Of a stretch of 64,000 nt of DNA, positions 19,956-30,164 are shown piece after piece. Each line of letters starts with the position of its first letter. Positions within the stretch are counted from its first letter, which is position 1. The translations under genes and the position numbers were made by a program. The notes under the pieces are model-generated. The model was not told the DNA's origin, ran no database searches, and saw nothing but the letters and a program-made list of their open reading frames with translations. Source of the DNA: Clostridiaceae bacterium (lineage in GTDB: Bacteria; Bacillota; Clostridia; Tissierellales; Sporanaerobacteraceae); assembly GCA_019391515.1 (NCBI GenBank), contig JAHXQP010000025.1, positions 1 to 64,000 of the forward strand, given 5' to 3'.

Positions 19956-22325
19956 TTATTCACTATCTTTACTTAACTTAGAATATTCTTCTAATTTTCT
20001 TTTCACCATATAATGGACTGTACCTTTTTCACCTACTGTTCCTGCTTTTAGTCCTGTTAATATTTCTATACCTTCATCTATATTTTTTACTGAATATATT
20101 TTGAATTTCCCATTCTTTACTGCATTAACTACTTCATCATTTAACATTAAATCCTCTAAATTTTTATGAGGGATTATAACCCCTTCTCCCCCTTTAAATC
20201 CTTTTATATTACAAACCCTATAATATCCTTCTATTTTTTCATTTACTCCTCCTATAGGTTGAATAACTCCTTTTTGATTTACAGAGCCAGTTACTGCAAC
20301 TCCTTGATTTATAGGTATATCACCTAGGCTAGAGAGAAGTCCATATAATTCTGTACTAGAGGCACTATCTCCATCTATGCCATCATAGGACTGCTCAAAA
20401 GCAATACTTGCTGTTATAGAAAGTTGAGTATCTTTAGCAAATTTTTCTCCTAAATATCCGCTTAAGATCAATACCCCTTTATCATATATATTACCACTCT
20501 GTTCTGTTTCTCTTTCTATACTTACTATTCCTTCTTTTCCTAAAAATGTATTTACAGTTATTTTACTAGGTTTTCCAAAAGCATATTGACCTATACTCAC
20601 AACAGCCAATCCATTAATCTCCCCTACTTTATATCCTTCTGTATCTACTAATAAAGTCTCGTCTTTAATCAACTCTAATAATTTTTCTTCATATATATTA
20701 TTTCTATATATTTTATTTGATATTGCCCTATCAACATCTTCTCTTGTTACTATATCTTTATTTCCTCCTGTAGCCCATGCATCTGCTTCATAAAGTATTT
20801 CTACTAACTTATTGAATCTAGCCGTAAGTTTATTCTGACTTTCGGAAATTCTACTGCTTAAATCTATTATAGCAGCAAGTGCAGTCCTATCAAAAGGTTT
20901 CAATCCTTCTGATTTACACTGATAGGCTACAAAAGAAGCAATTTTTTTAATATTTTCTTCATTTCTTTCCATTTCAACATCAAAATCTGCTCTTATTTTA
21001 AATAATTTTTTAAATTCTTCATCATATTGGTAAAGAAGATGATATGTTAAATAGTCTCCAATTATTATTACTTTTATATCCAATGGAATAGGTTCTGGTC
21101 TTAAAGTCTCAGATATAACATTTAATCCTGTAATATTTTCAATCATAATTTCTTCTGTTGAAATAGCCCTTTTAAATCCTTCCCAGGCTGCCTTACTTTG
21201 AAGAATATCTTTTGCCTGTACAATTAAATATCCTCCATTGGCCTCATGCATAGAACCTGGACATATTTTAGTATGATCTGTCCTTAAACCTCCTAGTTCA
21301 TTAACATATTCTATTTTACCTAAAAGATTATAGTAGTTTGGATTCATTTCTCTTATAACTGGAGCCCCTTCTAAATCCTTATTATCAATGAATAAATTTA
21401 CTTCATACCTTTTAAAAAAATCTTCCTTCTTATTTCCTGGAAGTAAAATATTTTCAATGCTATTACCTTCTCCATCATCTAAAAACATTTCAAAATTTTT
21501 CACTATATCTTCTTTCATATTAGAAAAATATTCTTTAACTTCTTTATTCTCTTTAAATTTTTCTTCTAACGGGTCAAGATGTACAACTAAAACTTCTAAT
21601 ACCTTGTCTTCTTTCAGTCTAGTTATTCTATTTTGAAGATCGTTTTCTATCTCCCGTATCCTTTTAACATAATCAAAAGCTTTTTTACTTAACTCATTAG
21701 AAGATTCTTTTAGTTTTTCCACTTCTTCCTCAGATAAGTCTTCTACCTCTTTATCAGTCATAATTCTATCCTCTACTAAGGGAATACTAAGTATTCCTTT
21801 CTCAGTCTGCTTAAACACAAAACCATAGCTCTTTGCCACTTCATTTAATTCCTTTATTACATCTTCAGCTTTTTCCTGTTGTTGAGAATAAATTATATTT
21901 TTATTGTCCTCATAATCTTTTGATAACAAGACTTTAGGTATATCTATTTCTATGTTATTAATAGCCTTTTCTACATCTTTTTTAAACACTTTACCCATTC
22001 CTGGTGATAAACTTATTGCCTTTGGAGAGCTAGCTCTTTTAAAATTAAAAACATAACACCAATCTTTAGGGCTTTTTTTGTTTCCGCTAAATTCCTTGGC
22101 TACAAGGTATGAGTAACTATTTCTACCAGTTCCTGTAAGGCCTGATACATATATATTATATCCTTTTCTTTTTACTGATAAGCCAAATTTTAATGCCTCC
22201 ATTGCCCTCTTTTGACCTATAAGCTCCCTAGAGCCTAGAATATTTTCAGTAGTATCATATTCAAATATATTAGGATCACATTCTTTTCTTAACATATTAT
22301 AAGATAGTTCATATTTCTCTTTCAT
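19956..22325 (-). CDS. Lon-like AAA+ serine protease (COG1067 type)
   Basis: About 789 residues. The N-terminal AAA+ region has a Lon/LonB-like Walker A (SGLTGTGRNSY, with Arg in the usual Lys position, as is common in this group) and a long insertion. The C-terminal Lon protease domain holds the Ser/Lys dyad: GDSASSTELYGLLSSLGD (Ser) and GGVNEKIEGYY (Lys). It is cytosolic ATP-linked proteolysis without the LonA N-domain. The ATG at 22325 with GGAGG seven bases upstream is preferred over the frame start at 22352. Confidence 0.92.
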   Translation of the reverse strand: MKEKYELSYNMLRKECDPNIFEYDTTENILGSRELIGQKRAMEALKFGLSVKRKGYNIYVSGLTGTGRNSYSYLVAKEFSGNKKSPKDWCYVFNFKRASSPKAISLSPGMGKVFKKDVEKAINNIEIDIPKVLLSKDYEDNKNIIYSQQQEKAEDVIKELNEVAKSYGFVFKQTEKGILSIPLVEDRIMTDKEVEDLSEEEVEKLKESSNELSKKAFDYVKRIREIENDLQNRITRLKEDKVLEVLVVHLDPLEEKFKENKEVKEYFSNMKEDIVKNFEMFLDDGEGNSIENILLPGNKKEDFFKRYEVNLFIDNKDLEGAPVIREMNPNYYNLLGKIEYVNELGGLRTDHTKICPGSMHEANGGYLIVQAKDILQSKAAWEGFKRAISTEEIMIENITGLNVISETLRPEPIPLDIKVIIIGDYLTYHLLYQYDEEFKKLFKIRADFDVEMERNEENIKKIASFVAYQCKSEGLKPFDRTALAAIIDLSSRISESQNKLTARFNKLVEILYEADAWATGGNKDIVTREDVDRAISNKIYRNNIYEEKLLELIKDETLLVDTEGYKVGEINGLAVVSIGQYAFGKPSKITVNTFLGKEGIVSIERETEQSGNIYDKGVLILSGYLGEKFAKDTQLSITASIAFEQSYDGIDGDSASSTELYGLLSSLGDIPINQGVAVTGSVNQKGVIQPIGGVNEKIEGYYRVCNIKGFKGGEGVIIPHKNLEDLMLNDEVVNAVKNGKFKIYSVKNIDEGIEILTGLKAGTVGEKGTVHYMVKRKLEEYSKLSKDSE

Positions 22326-22426
22326 CTTTCTACCTCCACATTGACTAATCAATATATATCCTATACTTAATAATATGTATTAAAGTTCTATTTGATATTT
22401 ATATTTATTATATCACTAATAAAGCA

Positions 22427-22458
22427 AGGAGCTATATTAAAATAAGATAGCTCCTTGT
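22427..22458 (-). terminator. hairpin terminator after the PrcB-domain gene region
   Basis: AAGGAGCTAT / ATAGCTCCTT stem with an 11-base loop. On the minus strand it closes the PrcB-domain/LysM-relict region ahead of the Lon-like gene. The T-run is weak. Confidence 0.5.
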
Positions 22459-22590
22459 AAAAAATATTTCTTTTGTATCTTCTTCTGCTTTTTCTGAACT
22501 AGGTACAATTAACTTTTGACCTATGTAGAGTATTGAATTTTTATTATTGGATTTGACAATAATGTGTAATTTCCTTTATCAAAACTTTGG
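22432..22590 (-). pseudogene. LysM-domain remnant
   Basis: Minus-strand frame ending at 22432 reads ...NNKNSILYIGQKLIVPSS, the classic second half of a LysM peptidoglycan-binding repeat, then a charged tail to a stop. No start codon, ribosome site or first half is visible in frame; the upstream part is in another frame. It therefore looks like a decayed C-terminal piece, perhaps once part of the adjacent PrcB-domain gene or of a separate wall protein. Confidence 0.5.
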
Positions 22591-22601
22591 AAACTTAAAG
22601 T

Positions 22602-23039
22602 CTATTCTTCATATTCTACTTCTAATTTTATATTGGCAGGTAATTTATCTAGATTAGTTTTCACTATTATATAAGGATAGGATATTTTTTGAGCTACTAT
22701 TTGATCAGGCTTTGGATCTTTATATTTTGCAAATACAGTAATATTAATTTTATTATCTTCTTTTTTCCCTTTTTCAATTTTATCTATTGTAACTGAATAT
22801 CCTTCCATGTTTTTTTCTCCTCTTGTAACTACTACAAATACATTGTCTTCTATCTTGCAGCTTAGAGCTCTTTCTTCTGATATATAATTTGGAAGAATAT
22901 CTTTTAACTTTTGTGGAACTTCATCAGATTTAAGAACTTTAAATTTCACCTCTTTATCACCTTCATTTAAATATTTTGGAACAAATATAATTCCCAAGAT
23001 AACAACAACTATTATTATTCCAATATAAACTTTTTTCAT
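22602..23039 (-). CDS. membrane-anchored PrcB C-terminal domain protein
   Basis: 145 residues. An N-terminal anchor (residues 3-22) is followed by a region whose VFVVVTRGEKNMEGYSVTID ... YPYIIVKT pattern matches the PrcB_C domain (GeKpTGGY type), first described in the protease complex of Treponema. It is probably an extracytoplasmic beta-sandwich for protein-protein contact. A GGAGGGAGG site precedes the start. It lies next to a LysM relict, which suggests an ancestor with a PrcB-LysM architecture. Confidence 0.7.
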   Translation of the reverse strand: MKKVYIGIIIVVVILGIIFVPKYLNEGDKEVKFKVLKSDEVPQKLKDILPNYISEERALSCKIEDNVFVVVTRGEKNMEGYSVTIDKIEKGKKEDNKINITVFAKYKDPKPDQIVAQKISYPYIIVKTNLDKLPANIKLEVEYEE

Positions 23040-23119
23040 TGCCTCCCTCCTGCCAAATAAAAATAAATAGCCTATATTATATTTATTATTTTTTTGTACA
23101 ATTTATGATATATGAATAT

Positions 23120-23175
23120 AAAAATAAAATCTGCCAAAAAACTTTTCTGGTTTTTTGGCAGATTTTATTTTTATA
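23120..23175. terminator. strong bidirectional terminator
   Basis: AAAATAAAATCTGCCAAAAAA / TTTTTTGGCAGATTTTATTTT stem with a 9-base loop between the transketolase end and the PrcB-domain gene. Confidence 0.85.
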
Positions 23176-23192
23176 TGATCAAGAAATAGTCT

Positions 23193-24128
23193 TTATTTTG
23201 AAACTAGTTCTCTAGCATTATTAACAATATTTTCTACGGTTAAACCATATTTTTGAAGTACATCATCTGCAGTTCCTGATTCCCCAAAGGTATCTTCTAC
23301 ACCTACTCTTTTCATTAGTACTGGATTGTTTTCTACAATAACTTCAGCTACAGCAGAACCTAATCCTCCAATAATATTATGTTCTTCTACAGTAACTATT
23401 TTTTTAGTTTCTTTTGCTGCTTTAATAATAATATCTTCATCTATTGGCTTAATAGTAGATATATTTATAACCCTTACTGATATTCCTTCTTTTTCTAATA
23501 CTTCACTTGCTTCTAATGCCTTTGATACCATAATTCCTGTTGCAATAATAGTTATATCTTCTCCAGCTTTTATTTCAACGCCTTTGCCAATTTCAAAATC
23601 ATAGTCTTCATTAAATATTACAGGTACTTTACTTCTTCCGAGTCTTATATAAACAGGACCTTCATATTGGCTAGCCTTTATAACACTCTTTTTAGCTTCT
23701 ACTGCATCTGCAGGACATAGAACAGTCATATTAGGCACAGACCTCATTAAGCTTAAATCTTCTACAGATTGATGGGTTGCTCCATCTTCTCCTACAGTAA
23801 GTCCTGCATGGGTTGCGGCAATTTTTACATTTAATTTAGGGTAGCATATAGAGTTTCTTATTATTTCAAAAGCTCTACCTGTAGCAAACATAGCAAAAGT
23901 ACTAGCAAATGGAATTTTGCCTACTGCTGCTAATCCTGCTGCAGTTCCCATAAGGCTTTGTTCTGCTATTCCTACATTGAAAAATCTTTCTGGGTATTCA
24001 TTTTTAAATACTGCAGTTTTAGTTGAACCTGAAAGATCCGCATCCAATACTACTATATCTTTATTGATTTTACCTAATTCTTTTAGTGCCTCACCATAAG
24101 CATCTCTAGTAGCCATCATCTTAGTCAT
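23193..24128 (-). CDS. transketolase, C-terminal subunit
   Basis: 311 residues covering the pyrimidine-binding (transket_pyr) domain and the C-terminal domain. Visible: [18 protein letters not shown], with the catalytic Glu that activates TPP, and [20 protein letters not shown]. It pairs with the separate N-terminal subunit encoded upstream (8-base overlap). The enzyme interconverts pentose phosphates with triose and hexose phosphates. Two-subunit transketolases are typical of many Clostridia and archaea. Confidence 0.95.
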   Translation of the reverse strand: MTKMMATRDAYGEALKELGKINKDIVVLDADLSGSTKTAVFKNEYPERFFNVGIAEQSLMGTAAGLAAVGKIPFASTFAMFATGRAFEIIRNSICYPKLNVKIAATHAGLTVGEDGATHQSVEDLSLMRSVPNMTVLCPADAVEAKKSVIKASQYEGPVYIRLGRSKVPVIFNEDYDFEIGKGVEIKAGEDITIIATGIMVSKALEASEVLEKEGISVRVINISTIKPIDEDIIIKAAKETKKIVTVEEHNIIGGLGSAVAEVIVENNPVLMKRVGVEDTFGESGTADDVLQKYGLTVENIVNNARELVSK

Positions 24129-24939
24129 CTAATACACCCCCAAGTTCTTCCATTGCTTTTTCTGCTTCTTCTTTGCTAGGTGCCTTTCCATGCCAACCTA
24201 CTTGATCTTCCATATATGAAACGCCTTTACCTTTAATAGTTTTTGCTATAATTATAGTAGGTTTTCCTTCAACTTTTTTAGCTTCATCTATTGCATTAAA
24301 TATTTCTTCAAAAGCATGACCATCAATAGATATTACATGCCAACCAAAAGCTTTAAATTTCTCATCTACAGGTTCTATATTCATTATATCTTCATTCTTT
24401 CCATCTATTTGAAGACCATTATGATCTAAAAACACTATCAAATTATCTAATTTATAATGAGCAGCAAACATAGCAGCTTCCCATATAATGCCTTCTTGAG
24501 CTTCTCCATCTCCTATAAGAGCATATACCTTATAATCTTTATTATCCAATTTACCTGCTAAAGCCATTCCATTAGCGGCCGCAAGACCTTGTCCTAAGGA
24601 ACCTGTAGTCATATCTACTCCAGGAGTTCCTTTCATATCTGGATGTCCTTGAAGCATAGAGTCTATTTTTCTAAGGTTATTTAACTCTTCTTTAGGAAAA
24701 TATCCTTTTTCAGCTAATGCTGCATATAGTACTGGTGCTCCATGACCTTTTGAAAGAACAAATCTATCCCTATCTTCCCAATGAGGATTTGCTGGATCTA
24801 TATTCATTTCCTTGAAATAGAGAGCAGTTAATATCTCACATGCTGAAAGAGAACCCCCAGGATGTCCTGATTTTGATTCTTCAAGCATTTTTATTATATC
24901 TATCCTCAATTTATTTGCTATGTCTTTGTACTTATCCAT
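24121..24939 (-). CDS. transketolase, N-terminal subunit
   Basis: 272 residues, the TPP pyrophosphate-binding half. It has [14 protein letters not shown], the [13 protein letters not shown] motif, TGSLGQGLA and the TPP/Mg motif [17 protein letters not shown]. It starts with AGGAGGG upstream and overlaps the C-terminal subunit gene. The YitT gene lies 14 bases upstream on the same strand, so the three may be co-transcribed. Confidence 0.95.
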   Translation of the reverse strand: MDKYKDIANKLRIDIIKMLEESKSGHPGGSLSACEILTALYFKEMNIDPANPHWEDRDRFVLSKGHGAPVLYAALAEKGYFPKEELNNLRKIDSMLQGHPDMKGTPGVDMTTGSLGQGLAAANGMALAGKLDNKDYKVYALIGDGEAQEGIIWEAAMFAAHYKLDNLIVFLDHNGLQIDGKNEDIMNIEPVDEKFKAFGWHVISIDGHAFEEIFNAIDEAKKVEGKPTIIIAKTIKGKGVSYMEDQVGWHGKAPSKEEAEKAMEELGGVLDD

Positions 24940-24953
24940 AAAATCCCTCCTGC

Positions 24954-25811
24954 TTATTTTTTTATTTCTTGGAAGCCTTCACCCATGACTTCATACATTT
25001 CTGTAACCATGATAAAGGCATCTTCATCTATTAAATTTACTATATCTTTTATTTTAGTAAATTGAGATCTGTTTACTACACATAATAAAACATCCTTATC
25101 TTCTTCAGTATACATACCTTTTCCTTTAAATAAAGTTACTCCTCTATCAAGCTCTTCCATAATTGCCTTACTAATTTCTTTTGGCTTATTAGTAATTATT
25201 AAGAAAGCTTTTAAATAACCCATACCTTCTAAAATTAAGTCTATAACTTTAATAGATGTATATAAGGTTATTATGGAATATAAAGAAGTTTCTATCTTTC
25301 TATCTACAATCCCTGCTATAACAACTACAAACATATCTATTGTCATCATAAAGGTTGGTACACTTATGTTTGGAAAAGATTTGTTGAGTATTGCTCCTGC
25401 CAAATCAGTGCCACCCGTGGTTCCTCCAAATTTAAAAACCAGACCAACTCCTAGTCCCATAAGAACTCCTCCAAATAAGGAAGACAGTAATAAATCGTGG
25501 GTCACTATTTCATAGGGAACTAGCTTTAGGAAAAAAGATAAACCTAAAGTAGCAAATAAAGTTTTAATTCCAAATTCTTTCCCTAGTTTCATTATACCCA
25601 AAATAAATAGAGGTATATTTATGAGTAAATTTGTAAGATATACAGGCATACCTGTTCCTTTTTTAATTATAACAGCTAATCCAGTTACTCCTCCAGGAGC
25701 TATGGTATTTGGCTCTAAAAAGAAATTTAAAGATATAGCCATTAAAAAAACTCCGAGGGCAATACCTAAATAAGAAAAAGCTACTATATACCATTTTTCC
25801 CTATTTTCCAT
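24954..25811 (-). CDS. YitT family membrane protein
   Basis: About 285 residues. Five to six TM helices fill the N-terminal 190 residues ([37 protein letters not shown]). A cytosolic DUF2179 domain ends the protein ([28 protein letters not shown]). Function is not established in the family. The ATG at 25811 is chosen because GGGAGG is correctly spaced; the frame start at 25826 lies inside the ribosome site. Confidence 0.9.
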   Translation of the reverse strand: MENREKWYIVAFSYLGIALGVFLMAISLNFFLEPNTIAPGGVTGLAVIIKKGTGMPVYLTNLLINIPLFILGIMKLGKEFGIKTLFATLGLSFFLKLVPYEIVTHDLLLSSLFGGVLMGLGVGLVFKFGGTTGGTDLAGAILNKSFPNISVPTFMMTIDMFVVVIAGIVDRKIETSLYSIITLYTSIKVIDLILEGMGYLKAFLIITNKPKEISKAIMEELDRGVTLFKGKGMYTEEDKDVLLCVVNRSQFTKIKDIVNLIDEDAFIMVTEMYEVMGEGFQEIKK

Positions 25812-25829
25812 AATCCTCCCTCCCAATAT

Positions 25830-26585
25830 TTACTCAACTACATTTTTCCCAAATATAATTTTTAGCATAAATCTAGGAAGAACTACCTGTCTTTTTATTC
25901 TTGAAGGTTCTTTTATAAGCCTATAGAACCATTCTAACCCTAATTTTTGATAAATTTCTGGAGCTCTCTTCACTTTTCCTGCTAGTATATCCATAGTTCC
26001 TCCGTTCCCTATTGCTACTTTACAATTTAACCTATGTTTGTATAAATCTATCCATTTTTCTTGTTTAGGTGCTCCAAACCCTACAAATAGTATATCAGGA
26101 TTAGCTTTATTTATCTTGTCTAAGACTTCCAATTCTTCTTCGTGACCTTCTAAACCAATATGGGCTCCTTTAAAATATCCATTATTATATCCAGCTATTT
26201 TAACATTAGGATTATTTTTTATAATAGTTTCTCCAGCTTTTTTAGCTATACCTTCTTCTCCACCTAGTAGGAATATACTATATTCATTTCTATTGGCTAG
26301 TTTTATCATTTTCATAGATAGATCAAATCCTGTAACCCTTTCTGGGAGAGGCTTTTTCTTTATTTTTGAAGCATATATAAGTCCAATACCATCAGGAATG
26401 ATCATATCCCCATTATTTAATATTTCTTTTAAATCTTCATCTTCTTTTGCAGCCATTATTATTTCTGTATTAGGGGTATATATGGTTTTTAATCTATCCC
26501 CTTGTAAAAACTCTTCTACCGTTTCCACTGCTTTTTCTAAAGTAACTTTATCCACCCTTGTTCCGAATATCTTTATATTTTCCAT
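25830..26585 (-). CDS. WecG/TagA/CpsF family glycosyltransferase
   Basis: 251 residues, full length. It has the family motifs TPNTEIIMAAKED, IPDGIGLIYASK (with the catalytic Asp) and FVGFGAPKQEKWI, plus a C-terminal membrane-association segment. TagA adds N-acetylmannosamine to undecaprenyl-PP-GlcNAc, and WecG adds ManNAcA. The exact sugar cannot be read from sequence. It lies in the envelope glycan cluster, 36 bases below the O-antigen ligase-like gene. Confidence 0.92.
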   Translation of the reverse strand: MENIKIFGTRVDKVTLEKAVETVEEFLQGDRLKTIYTPNTEIIMAAKEDEDLKEILNNGDMIIPDGIGLIYASKIKKKPLPERVTGFDLSMKMIKLANRNEYSIFLLGGEEGIAKKAGETIIKNNPNVKIAGYNNGYFKGAHIGLEGHEEELEVLDKINKANPDILFVGFGAPKQEKWIDLYKHRLNCKVAIGNGGTMDILAGKVKRAPEIYQKLGLEWFYRLIKEPSRIKRQVVLPRFMLKIIFGKNVVE

Positions 26586-26621
26586 ATTATCACCTGCTTC
26601 TTAAAAGGTCCAGAATAATAT

Positions 26622-27953
26622 TTATATAATCTCATTTGAGCTATTAGATAACCTTAAAAGAACTAGTAAAAAAGATATCAAAGTCCAAAAGGTTATTATT
26701 GTTTTAGGCATAAAAAATATACTATCAAAAAAACTATGAATAAAAATTGCTGATAATCCTGAAAGTATTCCTGCTGTTACAATCTTTACCCATCTATCCT
26801 TTCCCTTAATTAAATCTTTGATTGAATATTTATATATTATAAATATAAGCATAAAAAGAACTATTAAACCTGCAACTCCCATTTCTACTGCAGTTTGAAG
26901 ATAGGTATTATGAGCATGATAGTAAACAAAGCTACTTCTAACATAGTGTCTATAGGCGTTTCTAAAAGGATTACTTCCTAAACCAATTCCTGCCATCCAA
27001 TTATCTTTTATTATATTAATAGCTGTTAACCATATACCAAATCTAGATGAAGTGGAAGAATCAGCTATATCCTTTATACTCAGAATTCTATTTAATATGG
27101 TTGCAGGAAGAAATGGTAAAACTAATAATCCTAAAGGCAAAAGTATAAACAATAATCTCTTTTCAGTAAACAAAATAAAGATAAATATCCCAAATGCAAA
27201 ACCTAACCAGCCTCCTCTAGAATAGGTTAACCCTAGACCAGTTACTAAAATAATTGTAGTAAATAGGAAAATAATTTTTTTACAAGCCTTTTTAGAATTC
27301 CACAAAAGGGCAATTGATATTGGAATTGTCATAATTAGATATTCTGCTAACACATTAGGATTATCAAATACAGAAAACACTCTAGTAACAATTCCTGGAT
27401 TTCCAGCCTCGTCTACCCATCTATCTGTCATTTTTAAACCAGTTATATATTGATATATACCATATAATGATGAAATAGTAGCAGTTATAACAAGAATAGT
27501 AAGTAAGGTATTCAGATCTTTTTTACTTTTAATATTATTTATTACTACAAAAACAAAACTTATAGATACTAATTGAAAAACTAAATCCCTAAGACTACCC
27601 TTTGGGTCAATAGAGGTTATCGTAGAAATAATTATCGCTATAACGAATAAAACTATAGGAATATCTATTGTTTCTTTTGTGAAAGGATCTATTTTTCTAA
27701 AAATTCCTTTATATATATATGCAAAAAATACAAATATCATAAAAAGCAAATCTACAGTAAATGGTAAATATGGCATTAGAAATACAGATAAGCATATACC
27801 TATTTTTATACTATAAAGAGTAGCTATCATTATAATAAATCCTAAAAATATAAAAGTAAATATACTTAAAGGCAATTTGAAATACAGAAGGCCCAAACAT
27901 ATGCCCATTACTATAGGGAGTATAAATTCCTTTCTTTTAAAACTTTCTACCAC
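26622..27953 (-). CDS. O-antigen ligase family membrane protein (Wzy_C)
   Basis: About 443 residues with 11-12 TM helices. The Wzy_C region includes GLTYSRGGWLGF and the large external loop ending in HAHNTYLQTAVEMG, typical of O-antigen ligases/polymerases and of Gram-positive wall glycan ligases. The frame opens at 27974, but the GTG at 27953 has GGGAG eight bases upstream and starts five bases after the preceding gene ends, so it is preferred. The likely role is polymerisation or attachment of the surface glycan made by the neighbours. Confidence 0.85.
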   Translation of the reverse strand: MVESFKRKEFILPIVMGICLGLLYFKLPLSIFTFIFLGFIIMIATLYSIKIGICLSVFLMPYLPFTVDLLFMIFVFFAYIYKGIFRKIDPFTKETIDIPIVLFVIAIIISTITSIDPKGSLRDLVFQLVSISFVFVVINNIKSKKDLNTLLTILVITATISSLYGIYQYITGLKMTDRWVDEAGNPGIVTRVFSVFDNPNVLAEYLIMTIPISIALLWNSKKACKKIIFLFTTIILVTGLGLTYSRGGWLGFAFGIFIFILFTEKRLLFILLPLGLLVLPFLPATILNRILSIKDIADSSTSSRFGIWLTAINIIKDNWMAGIGLGSNPFRNAYRHYVRSSFVYYHAHNTYLQTAVEMGVAGLIVLFMLIFIIYKYSIKDLIKGKDRWVKIVTAGILSGLSAIFIHSFFDSIFFMPKTIITFWTLISFLLVLLRLSNSSNEII

Positions 27954-27957
27954 TCTT

Positions 27958-28500
27958 TCATCTCCCTTCATCAACTGAAAATATATTTTTTATAAATTTA
28001 AATACTATACTTCCATCAAATGCTTCTTCATAATTATTTTTTATAAATATTCCAGCTAAAGATACAATAATTATAGAAAATGAAATTATTATATTTCTTG
28101 CTGAAATTTCACCTTTAAATAAATTTAAAGTTAGCACAGTCAATCCAAAAAATAAAAAAAACAAGTAAAAAGTATTTCTAACTTCTTTTTTATCTTTAAA
28201 CAGTTTAGAGACCATTTCATCTATAACGCTGCCTTCTTTTTCCTTATTCACTATCATCCTAAGTTTTTCTACCATTTCATAGACAAAATCTAAAGTTTTA
28301 CAATATATTTTATAAAACATACTTTCTTCAAATGCATTGCTCTCGTCTACAAAAACTTTAAGAAAATATGAACTTTTTCCTAAATATTTAAATACTTCAA
28401 CAATTTTAATAAGATTTTTTTTCAACATACTATATTCATATGCTTCCTTTAATCTACATGAAATTTTTATCAATAATGATACTACAATGCTATCATGCAT
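27958..28500 (-). CDS. hypothetical membrane protein in glycan cluster
   Basis: 180 residues from the ATG at 28500, which has GGGGTGAT upstream; the frame opens at 28533. The N-terminal 110 residues are soluble and helical (ISCRLKEAYEYSMLKKNLIK; KTLDFVYEMVEKLRMIVNKE). Two or three TM helices near residues 115-160 follow, then a short tail. I recognise no family. Its position between a DUF4330 protein and the O-antigen ligase-like protein suggests a regulatory or assembly role in the glycan export complex. Confidence 0.65.
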   Translation of the reverse strand: MHDSIVVSLLIKISCRLKEAYEYSMLKKNLIKIVEVFKYLGKSSYFLKVFVDESNAFEESMFYKIYCKTLDFVYEMVEKLRMIVNKEKEGSVIDEMVSKLFKDKKEVRNTFYLFFLFFGLTVLTLNLFKGEISARNIIISFSIIIVSLAGIFIKNNYEEAFDGSIVFKFIKNIFSVDEGR

Positions 28501-28516
28501 AATATCACCCCTATTA

Positions 28517-28978
28517 TCATTCAACTTCCACATTAATAACAGTACCTGCTATTTTTACTCTTTTATTCTTTAAAACAAGTTCACTGCCAACCCTTGTTTC
28601 ACTATCACCTATGATAATCGCCTTAGGAGTATCTTCAACTTTAGACTCAATACTAATAACAACTTTATATAAATCTGGCTTATCTTCTTGCTCTTCAACT
28701 TTTTTATCTACAATTTTACCAAATGTAGTTTCTTTTTCATTATTATATAAAAGATCTCCTATTACTATTTCATCAACAACATTCTTTTTAAGTTTTTCAA
28801 CTTCAAATGTAATCAAAGCTTCCTTTTTTACTCCTTCAACCTTTTCTTCTACTTCTATTTCAGAATTCTTCACCCTTTTTATTCCTCCGCCTATAAGCAA
28901 TACAACAACTATTATTACAATTAAATCTATTATATTTATGATTCCAAATAATTTTCCTTTTTCGTTTATTATTTTCAT
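28517..28978 (-). CDS. DUF4330-like membrane-anchored protein
   Basis: 153 residues. The N-terminal MKIINEKGKLFGIINIIDL, followed by a Val/Ile TM helix and GGGIKRV, is the hallmark of DUF4330. The rest is a beta-rich extracytoplasmic domain of HlyD-like appearance (FEVEKLKKNVVDEIVIGDLL; VGSELVLKNKRVKIAGTV). Members are found beside surface polysaccharide genes. Function is unknown; a periplasmic adaptor-like part is a guess. GGAGG precedes the ATG. Confidence 0.75.
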   Translation of the reverse strand: MKIINEKGKLFGIINIIDLIVIIVVVLLIGGGIKRVKNSEIEVEEKVEGVKKEALITFEVEKLKKNVVDEIVIGDLLYNNEKETTFGKIVDKKVEEQEDKPDLYKVVISIESKVEDTPKAIIIGDSETRVGSELVLKNKRVKIAGTVINVEVE

Positions 28979-28983
28979 TTTAT

Positions 28984-30105
28984 TTACCTCCTAGTTTCAC
29001 TTATCTTTTTATATACTTTAAAATGATCCAGAGCCATTTTTTGCGAGGAAAAATTGTCCTTTACACTTTTATAAAGATTCTCGCCTAAGGTATTAATTTT
29101 CATTTTATTATCTAAAAGAAAATTTATGTTTCTAGCTAAGTCTTCAATATTTCCAACATCTATTAAAAAACCATTATATCCATTTCTTATCAAATCACTT
29201 ATTCCTCCAACATTAGTGCTTATAATAGTTTTTTTAAATCTAGCACCTTCAAGTATTACATAAGGAAAACTTTCGCTTACAGATGTGAGTATATTTATAT
29301 CTATAGCATTAAAAAATGAATAAGGATCCTTTACAAAACCTAAAAAATAAACATAATCACCAATATTTAACTCATCTACCTTTGAAATAAGTCTTTCTTT
29401 TTCACTTCCATCTCCTGCAATTAAGAATATAATATCTTTTCTTTTTTGTAGTACTTTATAAGCACCTTCTATAAAGGTATCATAATCTTTAACTAAGTCT
29501 AATCTAGCCGCAATTCCAACTATAGTTTTTCCTTTAGCATCTATATTATATCTTTCTAGAAACTCTTCCTTAGAAACATAATTTAAATCTGTTTCTAAGT
29601 CTATACCATTGTAGATTGTAAATATACTATTACTATCAAACCCTCTCTCTACTAGCATCTGTTTAAAGTTTGTAGATATAGCTATATAATAATCAATTTT
29701 TTTTAATGCAATAGTATTTATTGCCGTATAGACTATCTTTTTATAAGGGTTACCTTTAAAGTCTAATTTATAATCACTATGTATTGTAGTTATAAACGGT
29801 CTTTTCACCTTTGGCTTTAAAAACATAGCAATAAAATTTGCCCTTGCACCATGACAATGTATTATATCATAATCTTCCCTTTCAATTTCTTCTCTAAGCT
29901 GGGATATTATTGACATATCATATCTCTTCTTTTGTTTAAAAACCTCTATATTTATTCCTTTTGCATTTAAATCATGAAAAAAATCACCTTTTAAAAAGCA
30001 AATTATTTTAACATCCATTATTTTATCTAGCTCTGTTAATAAATTAATTATATGAGTTTTCGCACCACCTGTGTCTCCTCCACTAATTAAATGTAATACT
30101 TTCAT
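28984..30105 (-). CDS. GT4 family glycosyltransferase
   Basis: 373 residues with the GT-B fold. The N-terminal MKVLHLISGGDTGGAKTHII is the acceptor-side Gly-rich loop. GIAARLDLVKDYDTFIEGA opens the donor domain, and the ESFPYVILEGARF segment carries the paired Glu residues that bind the nucleotide sugar. It retains anomeric configuration by family rule; donor and acceptor are unknown. It sits six bases upstream of the DUF4330 gene in the same cluster. Confidence 0.92.
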   Translation of the reverse strand: MKVLHLISGGDTGGAKTHIINLLTELDKIMDVKIICFLKGDFFHDLNAKGINIEVFKQKKRYDMSIISQLREEIEREDYDIIHCHGARANFIAMFLKPKVKRPFITTIHSDYKLDFKGNPYKKIVYTAINTIALKKIDYYIAISTNFKQMLVERGFDSNSIFTIYNGIDLETDLNYVSKEEFLERYNIDAKGKTIVGIAARLDLVKDYDTFIEGAYKVLQKRKDIIFLIAGDGSEKERLISKVDELNIGDYVYFLGFVKDPYSFFNAIDINILTSVSESFPYVILEGARFKKTIISTNVGGISDLIRNGYNGFLIDVGNIEDLARNINFLLDNKMKINTLGENLYKSVKDNFSSQKMALDHFKVYKKISETRR

Positions 30106-30164
30106 TATAATAACCTATACAAATAGGTTCAACCCTCCTTTTACATAAAAACCAATTTAAATCT

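Noticed and set aside
24121..24128. Overlap between the two transketolase genes considered as a frameshifted single gene
   Set aside because: Both subunits have their own ribosome site and correct domain limits. Split transketolase is normal in Clostridia.
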